Program-made: the position numbers and the translations under genes | The notes under the pieces: generated by a model | Told to the model about the DNA's origin: nothing | Databases searched by the model: none | The model's input: only the letters and a program-made list of their open reading frames with translations | In this document: positions 1 through 6,601 of the stretch, one piece after another | Position numbering within the stretch: the stretch's first letter is position 1 | Layout of the letters: each line of letters opens with the position of its first letter | Assembly: GCA_003446975.1 (NCBI GenBank) | Contig: DMAP01000361.1 | Coordinates: 1-8,113, forward strand | Origin: Clostridiales bacterium | Lineage (GTDB): Bacteria > Bacillota > Clostridia > Tissierellales > Dethiosulfatibacteraceae | Reading direction: 5' to 3' | Length of the DNA: 8,113 bases

Positions 1-989
1 GCATAGACTTTAATCAAATAATACAATGATAAATTGATTCCAACCATACCAATCAGAAAAAGATTTGCGGCAATCTTATTGGATTTTCTGAATTTTGAAA
101 AAACAACCAAGGCGATCGATAACCCACAGAAAAGATAGATCAATAACGGATTTTTGTTAAGAAAAATGAAAATCAGCATAGATGCTATGACAGCCAATTG
201 ATAGGCATCAAAATAGATATCATTGAATTTTTGTTTTCCTTTGAAAAATCGTATAAAATCCTGATAACCTAATCTTAAGACCAAATAGCTTAGATCAGCT
301 CTGAATGTAATAATAGCGATTACGGCACCAATGACAAGGGTATAGGCTATTGCTGTGTTTTTGAGTAAGAATTGTCCAAGCAACAGAAATACGACCGTGC
401 TTAATAGAAAAAAAGTCAGAAATCTTCCAGATTTAGTAAATGCTGATTTGACGACCCTAACAGGTCCGGTGAATATGCCGCCGATAATTTTTTTCGGCCC
501 CAGACTCAACATCCTTCTCAGCAATGATGTGACCAGATAAGCGGCAATGGTCCAAAAGGCGGTTCCTCTACCCCTATTGCCAACGAGCGCTAAAATTTTA
601 TCCAGAGTTGGATTGGTACCAGGCCAAAATCCACCGTTTGGATAAATTACCAAATACGTGTGAACTAAAAATGTGGCGAGTGCTATGATTGCAAAAAATA
701 AAAGTCGTTTAGGAAGATTTGTAAATAGACCTTTAACAATCATCACCACCAGTTGAAACAATGTTTGGGGACCTTTAGTTGTCTTGTTTGGTTTAATTGT
801 GTCCTTGATCCACTGACCATCTTCGTTTCTATACCAATTGCCATCTTTATCAACCTTCCAGTTAACCCCTTCGTCAGAAACAGCCTTGATTTTATCAACT
901 GCTTTTTCAAACTTTCTGTCATTTAACTTCCCTGCCTCTTTTTTTGCTTTTAATGCCTGAAACTCTTTTACAGCCTTGTCTAATCTCAT
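1..989 (-). CDS. Multi-pass membrane protein of unknown function with W-rich N-terminal module (3' end beyond window)
   Basis: The frame is open from ATG 989 to the window edge: 329 codons with no stop, so the C-terminus is missing. The start is set by GGGAGG at 996-1001, six bases upstream. Residues 1-37 form a charged helical stretch (LDKAVKEFQALKAKKEAGKL) resembling the short helix-turn-helix pairs of SHOCT-like oligomerisation modules. Residues 41-61 hold spaced tryptophans, W-x7-WYRNEDGQWI, like the WY/W motifs found ahead of membrane segments in some bacterial envelope proteins. After a basic linker come hydrophobic segments near 93-115, 142-157, 189-208, 212-229, 263-277, 281-297 and 307-326. 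There is no signal peptide, so the N-terminal module is probably cytoplasmic. The gene follows the propeller lipoprotein gene by only 13 bases and is very likely co-transcribed with it. I do not recognise a characterised family; the function is unknown. The reading frame is certain, the role is not. Confidence 0.85.
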   Translation of the reverse strand, partial: MRLDKAVKEFQALKAKKEAGKLNDRKFEKAVDKIKAVSDEGVNWKVDKDGNWYRNEDGQWIKDTIKPNKTTKGPQTLFQLVVMIVKGLFTNLPKRLLFFAIIALATFLVHTYLVIYPNGGFWPGTNPTLDKILALVGNRGRGTAFWTIAAYLVTSLLRRMLSLGPKKIIGGIFTGPVRVVKSAFTKSGRFLTFFLLSTVVFLLLGQFLLKNTAIAYTLVIGAVIAIITFRADLSYLVLRLGYQDFIRFFKGKQKFNDIYFDAYQLAVIASMLIFIFLNKNPLLIYLFCGLSIALVVFSKFRKSNKIAANLFLIGMVGINLSLYYLIKVY

Positions 990-995
990 AAAGTA

Positions 996-1001
996 CCTCC
1001 C
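996..1001 (-). promoter_or_regulatory. Ribosome binding site for the downstream membrane protein
   Basis: GGGAGG lies six bases before ATG 989 and immediately after the TGA stop of the preceding lipoprotein gene (1003-1005). The layout suits translation of the second gene from a shared transcript. Confidence 0.8.
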
Positions 1002-1002
1002 T

Positions 1003-2022
1003 TCATTTTCTGATTTGGTATTCCTGATAAAGTTGATTAATCGAAGCAATCGATACACCTTGTCTAGTGGCAAGCCATACTTTGTTTTTATCATCAAACA
1101 GTATGGATTTGACTTCATTGTTAACCAATCCATCCAAGGTGTCCAGTTTTACAAAAACATCATCTTTCATAATACATAGTCCGTTGTATTCTGTTCCAAT
1201 CCACAAATAACCATTATCTGTATTGATACTTCTGGCTTTACTGCCATAAGCACCCCATTCTTCCACTATTGTATCGACCAATTCTATTCCCGTTGGAGAT
1301 GTCTTGAAAATGGCAATTCCACCAACATCATAGAATCCTGTGGTGATATAGATCAAATCGTTAACCTTCAATCCATCTGTGATGTAGTTATGGGGAAGTC
1401 CTGAATCGACAGAGAAATATGACCAATTGCCACTCTTAAGATAGCTGATGCCATCCTTTGATGAAGCATAGTGACCAAAAATCATGCCACCAAAGCCATC
1501 CTCCATGATAAAAAAGACAGTATTGAACAACAACCCGTCTTTTTCAGTGATGCTTTCCCAACCATCGTCCACTAGCTTCAGCACCCCACCATATGTGCCA
1601 ACCCACAGAATTCCTTCATCATCAATCATCATCCCATTGACGCGATAATCAGGTACATTAAAAGTCTGATCCAGAATATTCACATAATTATCGCCGTCAA
1701 ACGCAGTAATCCCAGCATCATGACCAATGTAAAGAACATCTCTGTCCACCACCATATCCTTTGCCAGATAGATGCTGCCTAAATCCAGTGTTTCAACCCT
1801 CAGTGTGTCTGGATCTATCTTATACACGCCCTCCATGCCGCTGGCATAAATACTTCCCTTATAATATACTAAATCAGATACTTCCTTTCCTTCCAGCAAA
1901 TTAGTAAACAAACTATCAACAATCTCTTCCTCCGAACAGGAAGTAATCAATCCAAGAATAGTTAATATTAAAGTCAAGCAGAAGATTTTTCTGAGTTTGA
2001 AATTTACGTACATTTCGGGCAT
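1003..2022 (-). CDS. Lipoprotein with seven-bladed beta-propeller (Reg_prop-like repeats)
   Basis: The product is 339 residues from ATG 2022. AAAGGA at 2033-2038 serves this ATG with a 10-base spacer after AGGA; a TTG two codons upstream (2028) and an ATG at 2013 are alternatives. The N-terminus has basic residues, a hydrophobic core and a lipobox ITSC, giving a lipidated Cys29, so the mature protein should be anchored outside the cytoplasmic membrane. The rest is repetitive. Segments of the type LWVGT-x-GG-hydrophobic occur at about 59-70, 97-110, 139-155, 179-200, 224-241, 273-290 and 315-328. They match the two-component regulator propeller repeat (for example LWVGTYGGVLKL, LWIGTEYNGLCIM, VWLATRQGVSIA). 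Seven repeats imply one closed propeller. Histidine kinase and output domains, which often accompany such propellers, are absent. It is probably a binding or interaction module, perhaps acting with the membrane protein encoded 13 bases downstream. Ligand and partner are unknown. Confidence 0.88.
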   Translation of the reverse strand: MPEMYVNFKLRKIFCLTLILTILGLITSCSEEEIVDSLFTNLLEGKEVSDLVYYKGSIYASGMEGVYKIDPDTLRVETLDLGSIYLAKDMVVDRDVLYIGHDAGITAFDGDNYVNILDQTFNVPDYRVNGMMIDDEGILWVGTYGGVLKLVDDGWESITEKDGLLFNTVFFIMEDGFGGMIFGHYASSKDGISYLKSGNWSYFSVDSGLPHNYITDGLKVNDLIYITTGFYDVGGIAIFKTSPTGIELVDTIVEEWGAYGSKARSINTDNGYLWIGTEYNGLCIMKDDVFVKLDTLDGLVNNEVKSILFDDKNKVWLATRQGVSIASINQLYQEYQIRK

Positions 2023-2099
2023 ATGCAACGAATCCTTTCATCCAACGTGTTTACATTAAGTTTAACAATAAGATAATGAAACATGACTTCTTTATTGAA

Positions 2100-2130
2100 A
2101 TTATACCACTTTTCCATTCTGTTTATACAA
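2100..2130 (-). promoter_or_regulatory. Probable promoter of the lipoprotein/membrane protein operon
   Basis: Read on the minus strand there is a perfect TATAAT (2100-2105) preceded by TGG, an extended -10 element. A weak -35 TTGTAT lies at 2125-2130 with a 19-base spacer. The implied start is near 2093, giving a leader of roughly 70 bases before ATG 2022. The long spacer makes the -35 doubtful; the extended -10 is the stronger evidence. Confidence 0.5.
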
Positions 2131-2167
2131 TATTGAGAAATATTTCTTAAATTGGTTTTATGCGTAT

Positions 2168-2196
2168 AAAAAGCCCTTCGATTATAGAAAGGCTTT
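2168..2196 (-). terminator. Rho-independent terminator of ptsI
   Basis: On the minus strand, AAAGCC and GGCTTT arms extend to a ten-base-pair stem (2170-2179 with 2187-2196) containing one A/C mismatch and a seven-base loop. The stem runs directly into TTTTT (2168-2172). It begins 15 bases after the ptsI stop codon and separates ptsI from the lipoprotein operon promoter. Confidence 0.85.
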
Positions 2197-2210
2197 GTTA
2201 TCAAAATAAA

Positions 2211-3920
2211 TTATAAAACCAAATCATCCAAATATTGCACTATTTCCTCTGAACTGGTCATTGAAAGCACACAATCTGCTACACACTTAGCTTTCTTATA
2301 AGATATTCCACGTATTATTTTCTTGATATTCGGAATAGAACCTGCACTCATGCTAAACTCATCCAGGCCCATCCCAAGCAACAAGATTGCCGCCCTTGCG
2401 TCACCTGCCATTTCCCCACACATGCCTACCCACTTGCCTGCTTTATGCGATGCATCAATGACGATTTTGATAAGTCTCAATACCGCTGGGTGCATTGGCT
2501 GGTAAAGATGGGTAATAGCTTCGTTTCCTCTATCGACGGCCAATGTGTATTGTGTCAGGTCGTTGGTTCCTATACTTACAAAATCAACCGCCTCAATCAG
2601 GCTTTCTGCATTCAATGCAGCTGCTGGTGTCTCCACCATAATCCCTACCTGAATATTGTTGTCAAAGGGGGTTCCATTTTTGCTCAGTTCATTTTTTGCC
2701 TCATTTAATATCTGATTGGCTTTTCTGATCTCTTCAATTGAGATAATCATCGGATACATGACCCGTAAGTTTCCATAATGACTGGCTCTGAGGATAGCTC
2801 TTAACTGGTTTTTCAGAATTTCTGGCCTGTCTAGACACATTCTAATGGCACGCCAGCCCAAGTAGGGGTTCGTCTCTTTAGGAAAATCCATATACCCGAT
2901 ATTCTTGTCTCCCCCAATATCAAGTGTCCTGATGATAACCGGACGACCTTCCATTTGTTCTCCAACCAATCGATAAGCATTAAACTGATCATCTTCGGAT
3001 GGAAAAGTAGCTCTATCCATAAACAGAAACTCAGTCCTAAAAAGACCTATGCCTTCCGCGCCATTTTTCAATGCAGATTTTACATCCCTTGTCATGCCTA
3101 TGTTGGCAGCCATCTCCACTTTTCTTCCGTCCAGAGTCATCGCTGGTAGCGTACGCAGTTCCTGCAATTCTTTTTTCCCCACCTGATAATTCTTTTTTAG
3201 CAGGTTAAAATGTTCAATCTGATCAATTGTTGGATTGAAAATCACAATACCCTTATTGCCATCCACTATCGCCATCTCTCCACCTCTTAATAAGGTAGTA
3301 GCATCTCGTAGACCAATAACCGCCGGAATTTCCAAAGATCTGGCAATTATGGCCGTGTGAGAGGTTTTCCCGCCCAGATCTGTTACAAATCCTAATACTT
3401 TTTCTGTATCCATCTGAGCTGTATCTGAAGGTGTCAGATCTGTGGACACGACTATAACCTCATCATCCAGTTTTGCCAGAGAAGCCATTTCCCTTCCTGC
3501 AAGATTGTACAGCATCTTTGTTCCCACATCTCTGATATCTATTGCACGGTCTTTGATATAATCATCATCCATACTTTGAAACATTTCCCAGATTTCATTG
3601 ATTGATTTATCCAAAGCTGCTTCCGCATTCAGTTTGTTAACTGTTATATACCTTTCCACAGAATAGGATAAAGTAGGGTCATTTACCATCATCATGTGTG
3701 CGGTAAAAATCTCAAACTCTTCTTTGCTCAAAGTTTCCGAAATGCTTTTCTGTATGGCTTCAAGCTGTTTCCTGGTTTTGTCCTTAGCCTCTTCGAACCT
3801 TTTAATTTCATCATAAATCTTGCCTTCTTCAATAGGTTTTGAATCTATATCCAGCGTTTCCTTATTGAATAAATATACGTTTCCTATGGCGATACCAGGT
3901 GATGCGGCTATTCCCTGCAT
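2211..3920 (-). CDS. ptsI: Phosphoenolpyruvate-protein phosphotransferase (PTS enzyme I)
   Basis: Enzyme I is the cytoplasmic first step of the PEP-dependent sugar phosphotransferase system. It takes phosphate from PEP onto a histidine and passes it to HPr. At 569 residues it is full length (the E. coli enzyme is 575). The N-terminal helical HPr-binding region covers about 1-140 and opens with the typical GIAASPGIAIG. The swivelling phosphohistidine domain (about 145-230) carries GGKTSHTAIIAR with His188 as the phosphorylated residue. The C-terminal PEP-binding barrel (about 255-540) has GLFRTEFLF (Arg295), Arg331, VETPAA (Glu430), SIGTNDLTQYTLAVDR (Asn453, Asp454, Arg464) and GMCGEMAG with Cys501. 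By the E. coli enzyme I numbering these residues correspond with an offset of one, so all key catalytic residues appear intact. AAGGAGG at 3931-3937 precedes the ATG by ten bases. No ptsH, ptsK or sugar permease lies beside it, so partners must be encoded elsewhere. Confidence 0.98.
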   Translation of the reverse strand: MQGIAASPGIAIGNVYLFNKETLDIDSKPIEEGKIYDEIKRFEEAKDKTRKQLEAIQKSISETLSKEEFEIFTAHMMMVNDPTLSYSVERYITVNKLNAEAALDKSINEIWEMFQSMDDDYIKDRAIDIRDVGTKMLYNLAGREMASLAKLDDEVIVVSTDLTPSDTAQMDTEKVLGFVTDLGGKTSHTAIIARSLEIPAVIGLRDATTLLRGGEMAIVDGNKGIVIFNPTIDQIEHFNLLKKNYQVGKKELQELRTLPAMTLDGRKVEMAANIGMTRDVKSALKNGAEGIGLFRTEFLFMDRATFPSEDDQFNAYRLVGEQMEGRPVIIRTLDIGGDKNIGYMDFPKETNPYLGWRAIRMCLDRPEILKNQLRAILRASHYGNLRVMYPMIISIEEIRKANQILNEAKNELSKNGTPFDNNIQVGIMVETPAAALNAESLIEAVDFVSIGTNDLTQYTLAVDRGNEAITHLYQPMHPAVLRLIKIVIDASHKAGKWVGMCGEMAGDARAAILLLGMGLDEFSMSAGSIPNIKKIIRGISYKKAKCVADCVLSMTSSEEIVQYLDDLVL

Positions 3921-3970
3921 ATCAAAATGTCCTCCTTCTTTCGAGTGTTCAATCAGTCATTAGTTACCAT

Positions 3971-3999
3971 ATTATAATATTATATTTCCTGTTAATCAA
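3971..3999 (-). promoter_or_regulatory. Promoter of ptsI
   Basis: On the minus strand TTGATT (3994-3999) and a perfect TATAAT (3971-3976) are separated by exactly 17 bases, the standard spacing for the housekeeping sigma factor. The predicted start near 3964 gives a leader of about 44 bases, with no room for a riboswitch or antiterminator structure. Expression therefore looks simple and independent. Confidence 0.75.
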
Positions 4000-4015
4000 C
4001 CAATTCACAAATCCA

Positions 4016-4046
4016 TTGGGGAAAGTAGGAGATATTATGATATAAT
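4016..4046 (+). promoter_or_regulatory. Probable promoter of the SLH-domain gene
   Basis: An extended -10, TGATATAAT, covers 4038-4046. A poor -35, TTGGGG (4016-4021), sits 19 bases upstream, so recognition probably rests on the TGn element. The start would fall near 4053, leaving a leader of about 145 bases before ATG 4198. The promoter diverges from that of ptsI, with the two -35 regions about 16 bases apart. Confidence 0.5.
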
Positions 4047-4145
4047 GAATAGTATGATGACAGGATTAATTAAAACAGATGTGTATGATGATGATAACTG
4101 CCGCACTTTAACACACTATTTATAAATATTGCAACGAGTGTTTAG

Positions 4146-4159
4146 AGTTCTCAGTTCTC
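4146..4159 (+). repeat. Tandem 7-base direct repeat in the SLH gene leader
   Basis: AGTTCTC occurs twice head to tail in the untranslated leader, about 38 bases before ATG 4198. Two adjacent copies could be a regulator or RNA-binding site, but such a short repeat can arise by chance. No function is assigned. Confidence 0.35.
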
Positions 4160-4197
4160 ATATAGATAACAAAACGATACTATTTTGGAGGTTAGAA

Positions 4198-5748
4198 ATG
4201 AAAAGAAAACAAGTAAGATCAGTTTTGTTAACAGTTGTTTTAGTTCTCATCATGACAAGTACAGGCTTTGCGGTACCGGTACCCTACACAGATATCGATA
4301 ACAACCCACATGAAGATGCCATCCTAGAGATGTCTAGATTAGGTATTTTAGCGGGTGTTGGCAATAATCAATTCGCACCATATGGGGAACTTAACAGGGC
4401 GGCAGCAGCCAAAGTTGCTGGATATTTATTGGGATATACCGAGGCTGATGCATTAGCTGCAGCGGAAACAGAATCAATTTTCACTGACATAGAAGGAACA
4501 CCTCATGCTTGGGCACAAGGATGGATCAACCTGATGGCACAGGAGGAAATTCTGAAGGGAGTGGGCAACAACCTTTATGCACCTGGAGATGCATTGCAAA
4601 TGGTTCACTGGGTAACCATTCTAACACGCATCATGCAACACGAACAGGAAGGTATGGCGTGGCCCGAAGACTATAATGACAAAGCCAATAGCTTAGGACT
4701 TGACAGAGGCCTTAACTACATGGGCACCAATACGATGAATCGATCAGAAATGGCACGCATGACAACTACCGCTATATACAAAGTGGAACGCCCAGATGGG
4801 AAAAAAATAATTGATATCGTTTCATTCGCCCAAGAGCCATTGGATGAGTGGCATGTCGCGGAACAAGACGAACCCCTTATCTACAACAACGCCAATATTT
4901 CTCTGAAGCTCAGCAATGCAATCGTGCCAAGCGGTGGTGGGCAAACGATTACCATCACGGTAACTGCAACACATGGTGACAGTAAATTGCCTGCTGCCAA
5001 TACCAGTATTGGTTTCTTCGTTGCCGCCGGACAAAATGATAGAACAGGTCAGTTATCTGCTACAGAGGCCATTACAGATGTAAATGGCGTAGCGAGTGTC
5101 ACATACACCACGCTAGTTGCAGACGATAACATTATGCTCCACTTTAAAGCCGGCATCTACACTGATGGTGACTGGATTGACAAAGGTGTCGAGGCAATGG
5201 CATCAAATACTGCTGCCTTAATCAGCGGAAGAATTATCAATCCCTTTAATGGAAAGTCTGCATCAAATGTTAAGCTTGGACTCTCACCGACCAATAATCC
5301 ACAATCATATAATCCCATTTCAGTCGATGAAGATGGCTATTTCAGCAGCCCTGTCACTGCAGGATCATATGGTATCAATATTGAGCTGAATGCAGCAGGA
5401 TCTTTGCCTTACGCAGGTATATTCAAAGGCTCCCATTTCATGATTCTAAATAATGAAGGTGACATTCGAATCTCAATACAAAACCAAAATTTCATCGCCG
5501 GTAATAGTTATACGATAGCTTCAGAATTAGGCGTCATAACAGGAACTACCAATCGTCCTTCGGGTAGTGATGTTTATATTTTACGAACTTCAGATCAATT
5601 TACTCAGATAGCCCAAATAGGCAGCAATGGTCGTTTCATGATTACACTACCACCTGGCACATATGACATTTACGACAATGTAGGAACCGTTTTAAAAGGT
5701 AACATTGTTATCCAAAAAGGCACTGTCACGGATGTTGGAACTTTTTAA
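4198..5748 (+). CDS. Secreted S-layer-homology protein with Ig-like and carboxypeptidase-regulatory-like domains
   Basis: The start is ATG 4198 because GGAGG (4187-4191) lies six bases before it and a signal peptide follows directly; the frame is open back to TTG 4129, but that extension has no such site. The product has 516 residues. Residues 1-25 are a Sec signal peptide, basic then hydrophobic, ending TGFA before VPVPY. Three S-layer-homology repeats follow (about 28-80, 93-150 and 153-196). The first two share GVGNNxxAP, and FTDI/YTDI begins each of these two. The TRAE-type signature is weak: NRAA in repeat 1, QMVH in repeat 2, NRSE in repeat 3. SLH domains normally attach proteins non-covalently to cell-wall polymers. 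Residues about 228-335 resemble a bacterial Ig-like (Big_1/invasin type) domain with TDVNGVASVTYTT. Two carboxypeptidase-regulatory-like beta-sandwiches follow (about 340-397, ISGRIINPFNGK...DEDGYF; about 445-500, GVITGT...GSNGRFMITLPPGTYDIYD). No catalytic domain is visible, so it is probably a structural or adhesive surface protein. Confidence 0.92.
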   Translation: MKRKQVRSVLLTVVLVLIMTSTGFAVPVPYTDIDNNPHEDAILEMSRLGILAGVGNNQFAPYGELNRAAAAKVAGYLLGYTEADALAAAETESIFTDIEGTPHAWAQGWINLMAQEEILKGVGNNLYAPGDALQMVHWVTILTRIMQHEQEGMAWPEDYNDKANSLGLDRGLNYMGTNTMNRSEMARMTTTAIYKVERPDGKKIIDIVSFAQEPLDEWHVAEQDEPLIYNNANISLKLSNAIVPSGGGQTITITVTATHGDSKLPAANTSIGFFVAAGQNDRTGQLSATEAITDVNGVASVTYTTLVADDNIMLHFKAGIYTDGDWIDKGVEAMASNTAALISGRIINPFNGKSASNVKLGLSPTNNPQSYNPISVDEDGYFSSPVTAGSYGINIELNAAGSLPYAGIFKGSHFMILNNEGDIRISIQNQNFIAGNSYTIASELGVITGTTNRPSGSDVYILRTSDQFTQIAQIGSNGRFMITLPPGTYDIYDNVGTVLKGNIVIQKGTVTDVGTF

Positions 5749-5786
5749 ACAGTTTCAGTAAGCTAAATCGGTTCTAAAGTACACTA

Positions 5787-5837
5787 TAGAGCAACAATTA
5801 CAGAAAAACCTGTATTTGTTGCTCTACTTATGGTTTT
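5787..5837 (+). terminator. Long hairpin downstream of the SLH gene, probable terminator
   Basis: Arms 5787-5803 and 5810-5826 pair over 17 positions with a single T/T mismatch around a six-base loop (AAAAAC). The outer arms are TAGAGCAACAA and TTGTTGCTCTA. A run of five T follows only after ACTTATGG (5833-5837), so the U-tract is displaced and the site is not a textbook intrinsic terminator. It begins 39 bases after the SLH gene stop and ends before the next promoter, which fits transcript termination or 3'-end protection. Confidence 0.65.
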
Positions 5838-5870
5838 TATATCAATATTTGATAAAACAAAAAATCCAAT

Positions 5871-5898
5871 ATGACAACTTACAATGATATGATATAAT
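5871..5898 (+). promoter_or_regulatory. Promoter of the six-helix membrane protein
   Basis: ATGACA (5871-5876) and TATAAT (5893-5898) are 16 bases apart, and TGA directly before the -10 makes it extended. The predicted start near 5905 leaves a leader of about 62 bases. The 11 bases TATGATATAAT (5888-5898) are identical to those in the SLH gene promoter at 4036-4046. Confidence 0.65.
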
Positions 5899-5967
5899 AA
5901 GTGTTGCGCCAGTGATTTAATAGATTTAAATTAAATTTCCATAAGATTGTATAAAGAAGGTGAGGCT

Positions 5968-6507
5968 ATGGACCAGCTGTCTTTGATTAAACTTCAAAAC
6001 AAAATGGTTGTTAAATTATTATGGATTTCAGCTTTTCTATCATTTTTGAATAACATGGCAAGTGTCAGAGATATCAAAGCCGCTATCGTGATTATTGTTT
6101 TTATTGGCGGTGTGGCTATGGTTATGTCTTATTTGGTCTACACCAATAAAATGATTCATGAGGTCAAATACCTGGCTATTGCCGGCGTTTATTTAACAGT
6201 TTTTGTGTTTATAGCATTCACGCCGGGCATGTTGTCCTATCTGACCATTTATATCGCCCTATTTATTCTTGGAATTTATCAAGATCAGAAGGTGATAGCC
6301 ATATCAGCCATATTGAGCCTATTATTATCAACCTTCGCCTTCGTTTTTTACAAGGAGATGGTTTTTCATGTTCGATACCATAATTGGCTTTCCTTAGTTG
6401 CATTCAATTTCTTCATAATCCTTTCCTGCTGTTTGTTGGTTCTCCAAGGTCAATTCAGTGCCAAGGTTTATAAAGAGATTGAAAAAACACCAAGAAATAA
6501 AAAATAG
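5968..6507 (+). CDS. Six-helix membrane protein resembling the membrane domain of a methyl-accepting chemotaxis protein
   Basis: The start is ATG 5968, with GAAGGTGAGG (5956-5965) just before it; a TTG at 5947 would put this site inside the gene. The product has 179 residues. Hydrophobic segments at about 14-30, 38-58, 67-84, 88-103, 107-127 and 139-160 give six probable transmembrane helices with very short loops and no signal peptide. The opening MDQLSLIKLQNKMVVKLLWI and the closing QGQFSAKVYKEIEK resemble, from memory of the family, the N-terminal membrane part of certain clostridial/bacillar chemoreceptors, in which a long cytoplasmic coiled-coil signalling domain follows. Here the protein stops after EKTPRNKK, with no HAMP or signalling domain and no remnant before the terminator. 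It could be a truncated receptor, a stand-alone sensor subunit or an unrelated small membrane protein. The gene is certain; the family assignment is tentative. Confidence 0.8.
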   Translation: MDQLSLIKLQNKMVVKLLWISAFLSFLNNMASVRDIKAAIVIIVFIGGVAMVMSYLVYTNKMIHEVKYLAIAGVYLTVFVFIAFTPGMLSYLTIYIALFILGIYQDQKVIAISAILSLLLSTFAFVFYKEMVFHVRYHNWLSLVAFNFFIILSCCLLVLQGQFSAKVYKEIEKTPRNKK

Positions 6508-6528
6508 AATAAATTTTTTAGAAAAGCA

Positions 6529-6557
6529 AAGAGCTATCATCGTCGATGATAGCTCTT
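6529..6557. terminator. Bidirectional terminator between convergent genes
   Basis: AGAGCTATCATC and GATGATAGCTCT form a perfect 12-base-pair stem (13 with the flanking A/T) around GTC. The plus-strand side is followed by the modest tract TTGTTGTATAT. On the minus strand the stem continues into TTTGCTTTTC, which is T-rich. It lies between the ends of the plus-strand six-helix gene (6507) and the minus-strand RDD gene (6602), as expected for a shared terminator. Confidence 0.8.
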
Positions 6558-6601
6558 GTTGTATATAATAGGAACCTTCTGAAAAACTGATATTTTAGTA
6601 T

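Noticed and set aside
355..1179. Plus-strand frames of 61 and 67 codons antisense to the membrane protein and lipoprotein genes.
   Set aside because: The minus-strand frames are supported by ribosome binding sites, membrane helices and propeller repeats; the plus-strand ones have none of these.
2004..2204. A 66-codon minus-strand frame between ptsI and the lipoprotein gene.
   Set aside because: It begins in the ptsI terminator, runs over the promoter of the lipoprotein gene and overlaps its start in another frame. It lacks a ribosome binding site and its composition (many Asn, Cys, Tyr) is that of non-coding AT-rich DNA.
2323..3149. Several plus-strand frames of 60-87 codons antisense to ptsI.
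   Set aside because: They lie wholly inside a well-conserved ptsI reading frame on the other strand, have no ribosome binding sites and no recognisable product.
3921..4197. The divergent ptsI/SLH region as a site for a riboswitch or small RNA gene.
   Set aside because: The ptsI leader is only about 44 bases, and in the SLH leader I found only a weak GTGT/ACAC pairing, with no strong nested stems and no intrinsic terminator.
4277..4283. Repeated GGTACC-type palindromes near the signal peptidase site, considered as a possible insertion or cloning scar.
   Set aside because: The bases simply encode Val-Pro-Val-Pro in an uninterrupted frame where the mature SLH protein begins; no flanking duplication is present.
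4822..5034. A 70-codon minus-strand frame inside the SLH gene.
   Set aside because: It is antisense to the linker and Ig-like region of a clearly coding frame and shows no start signals.
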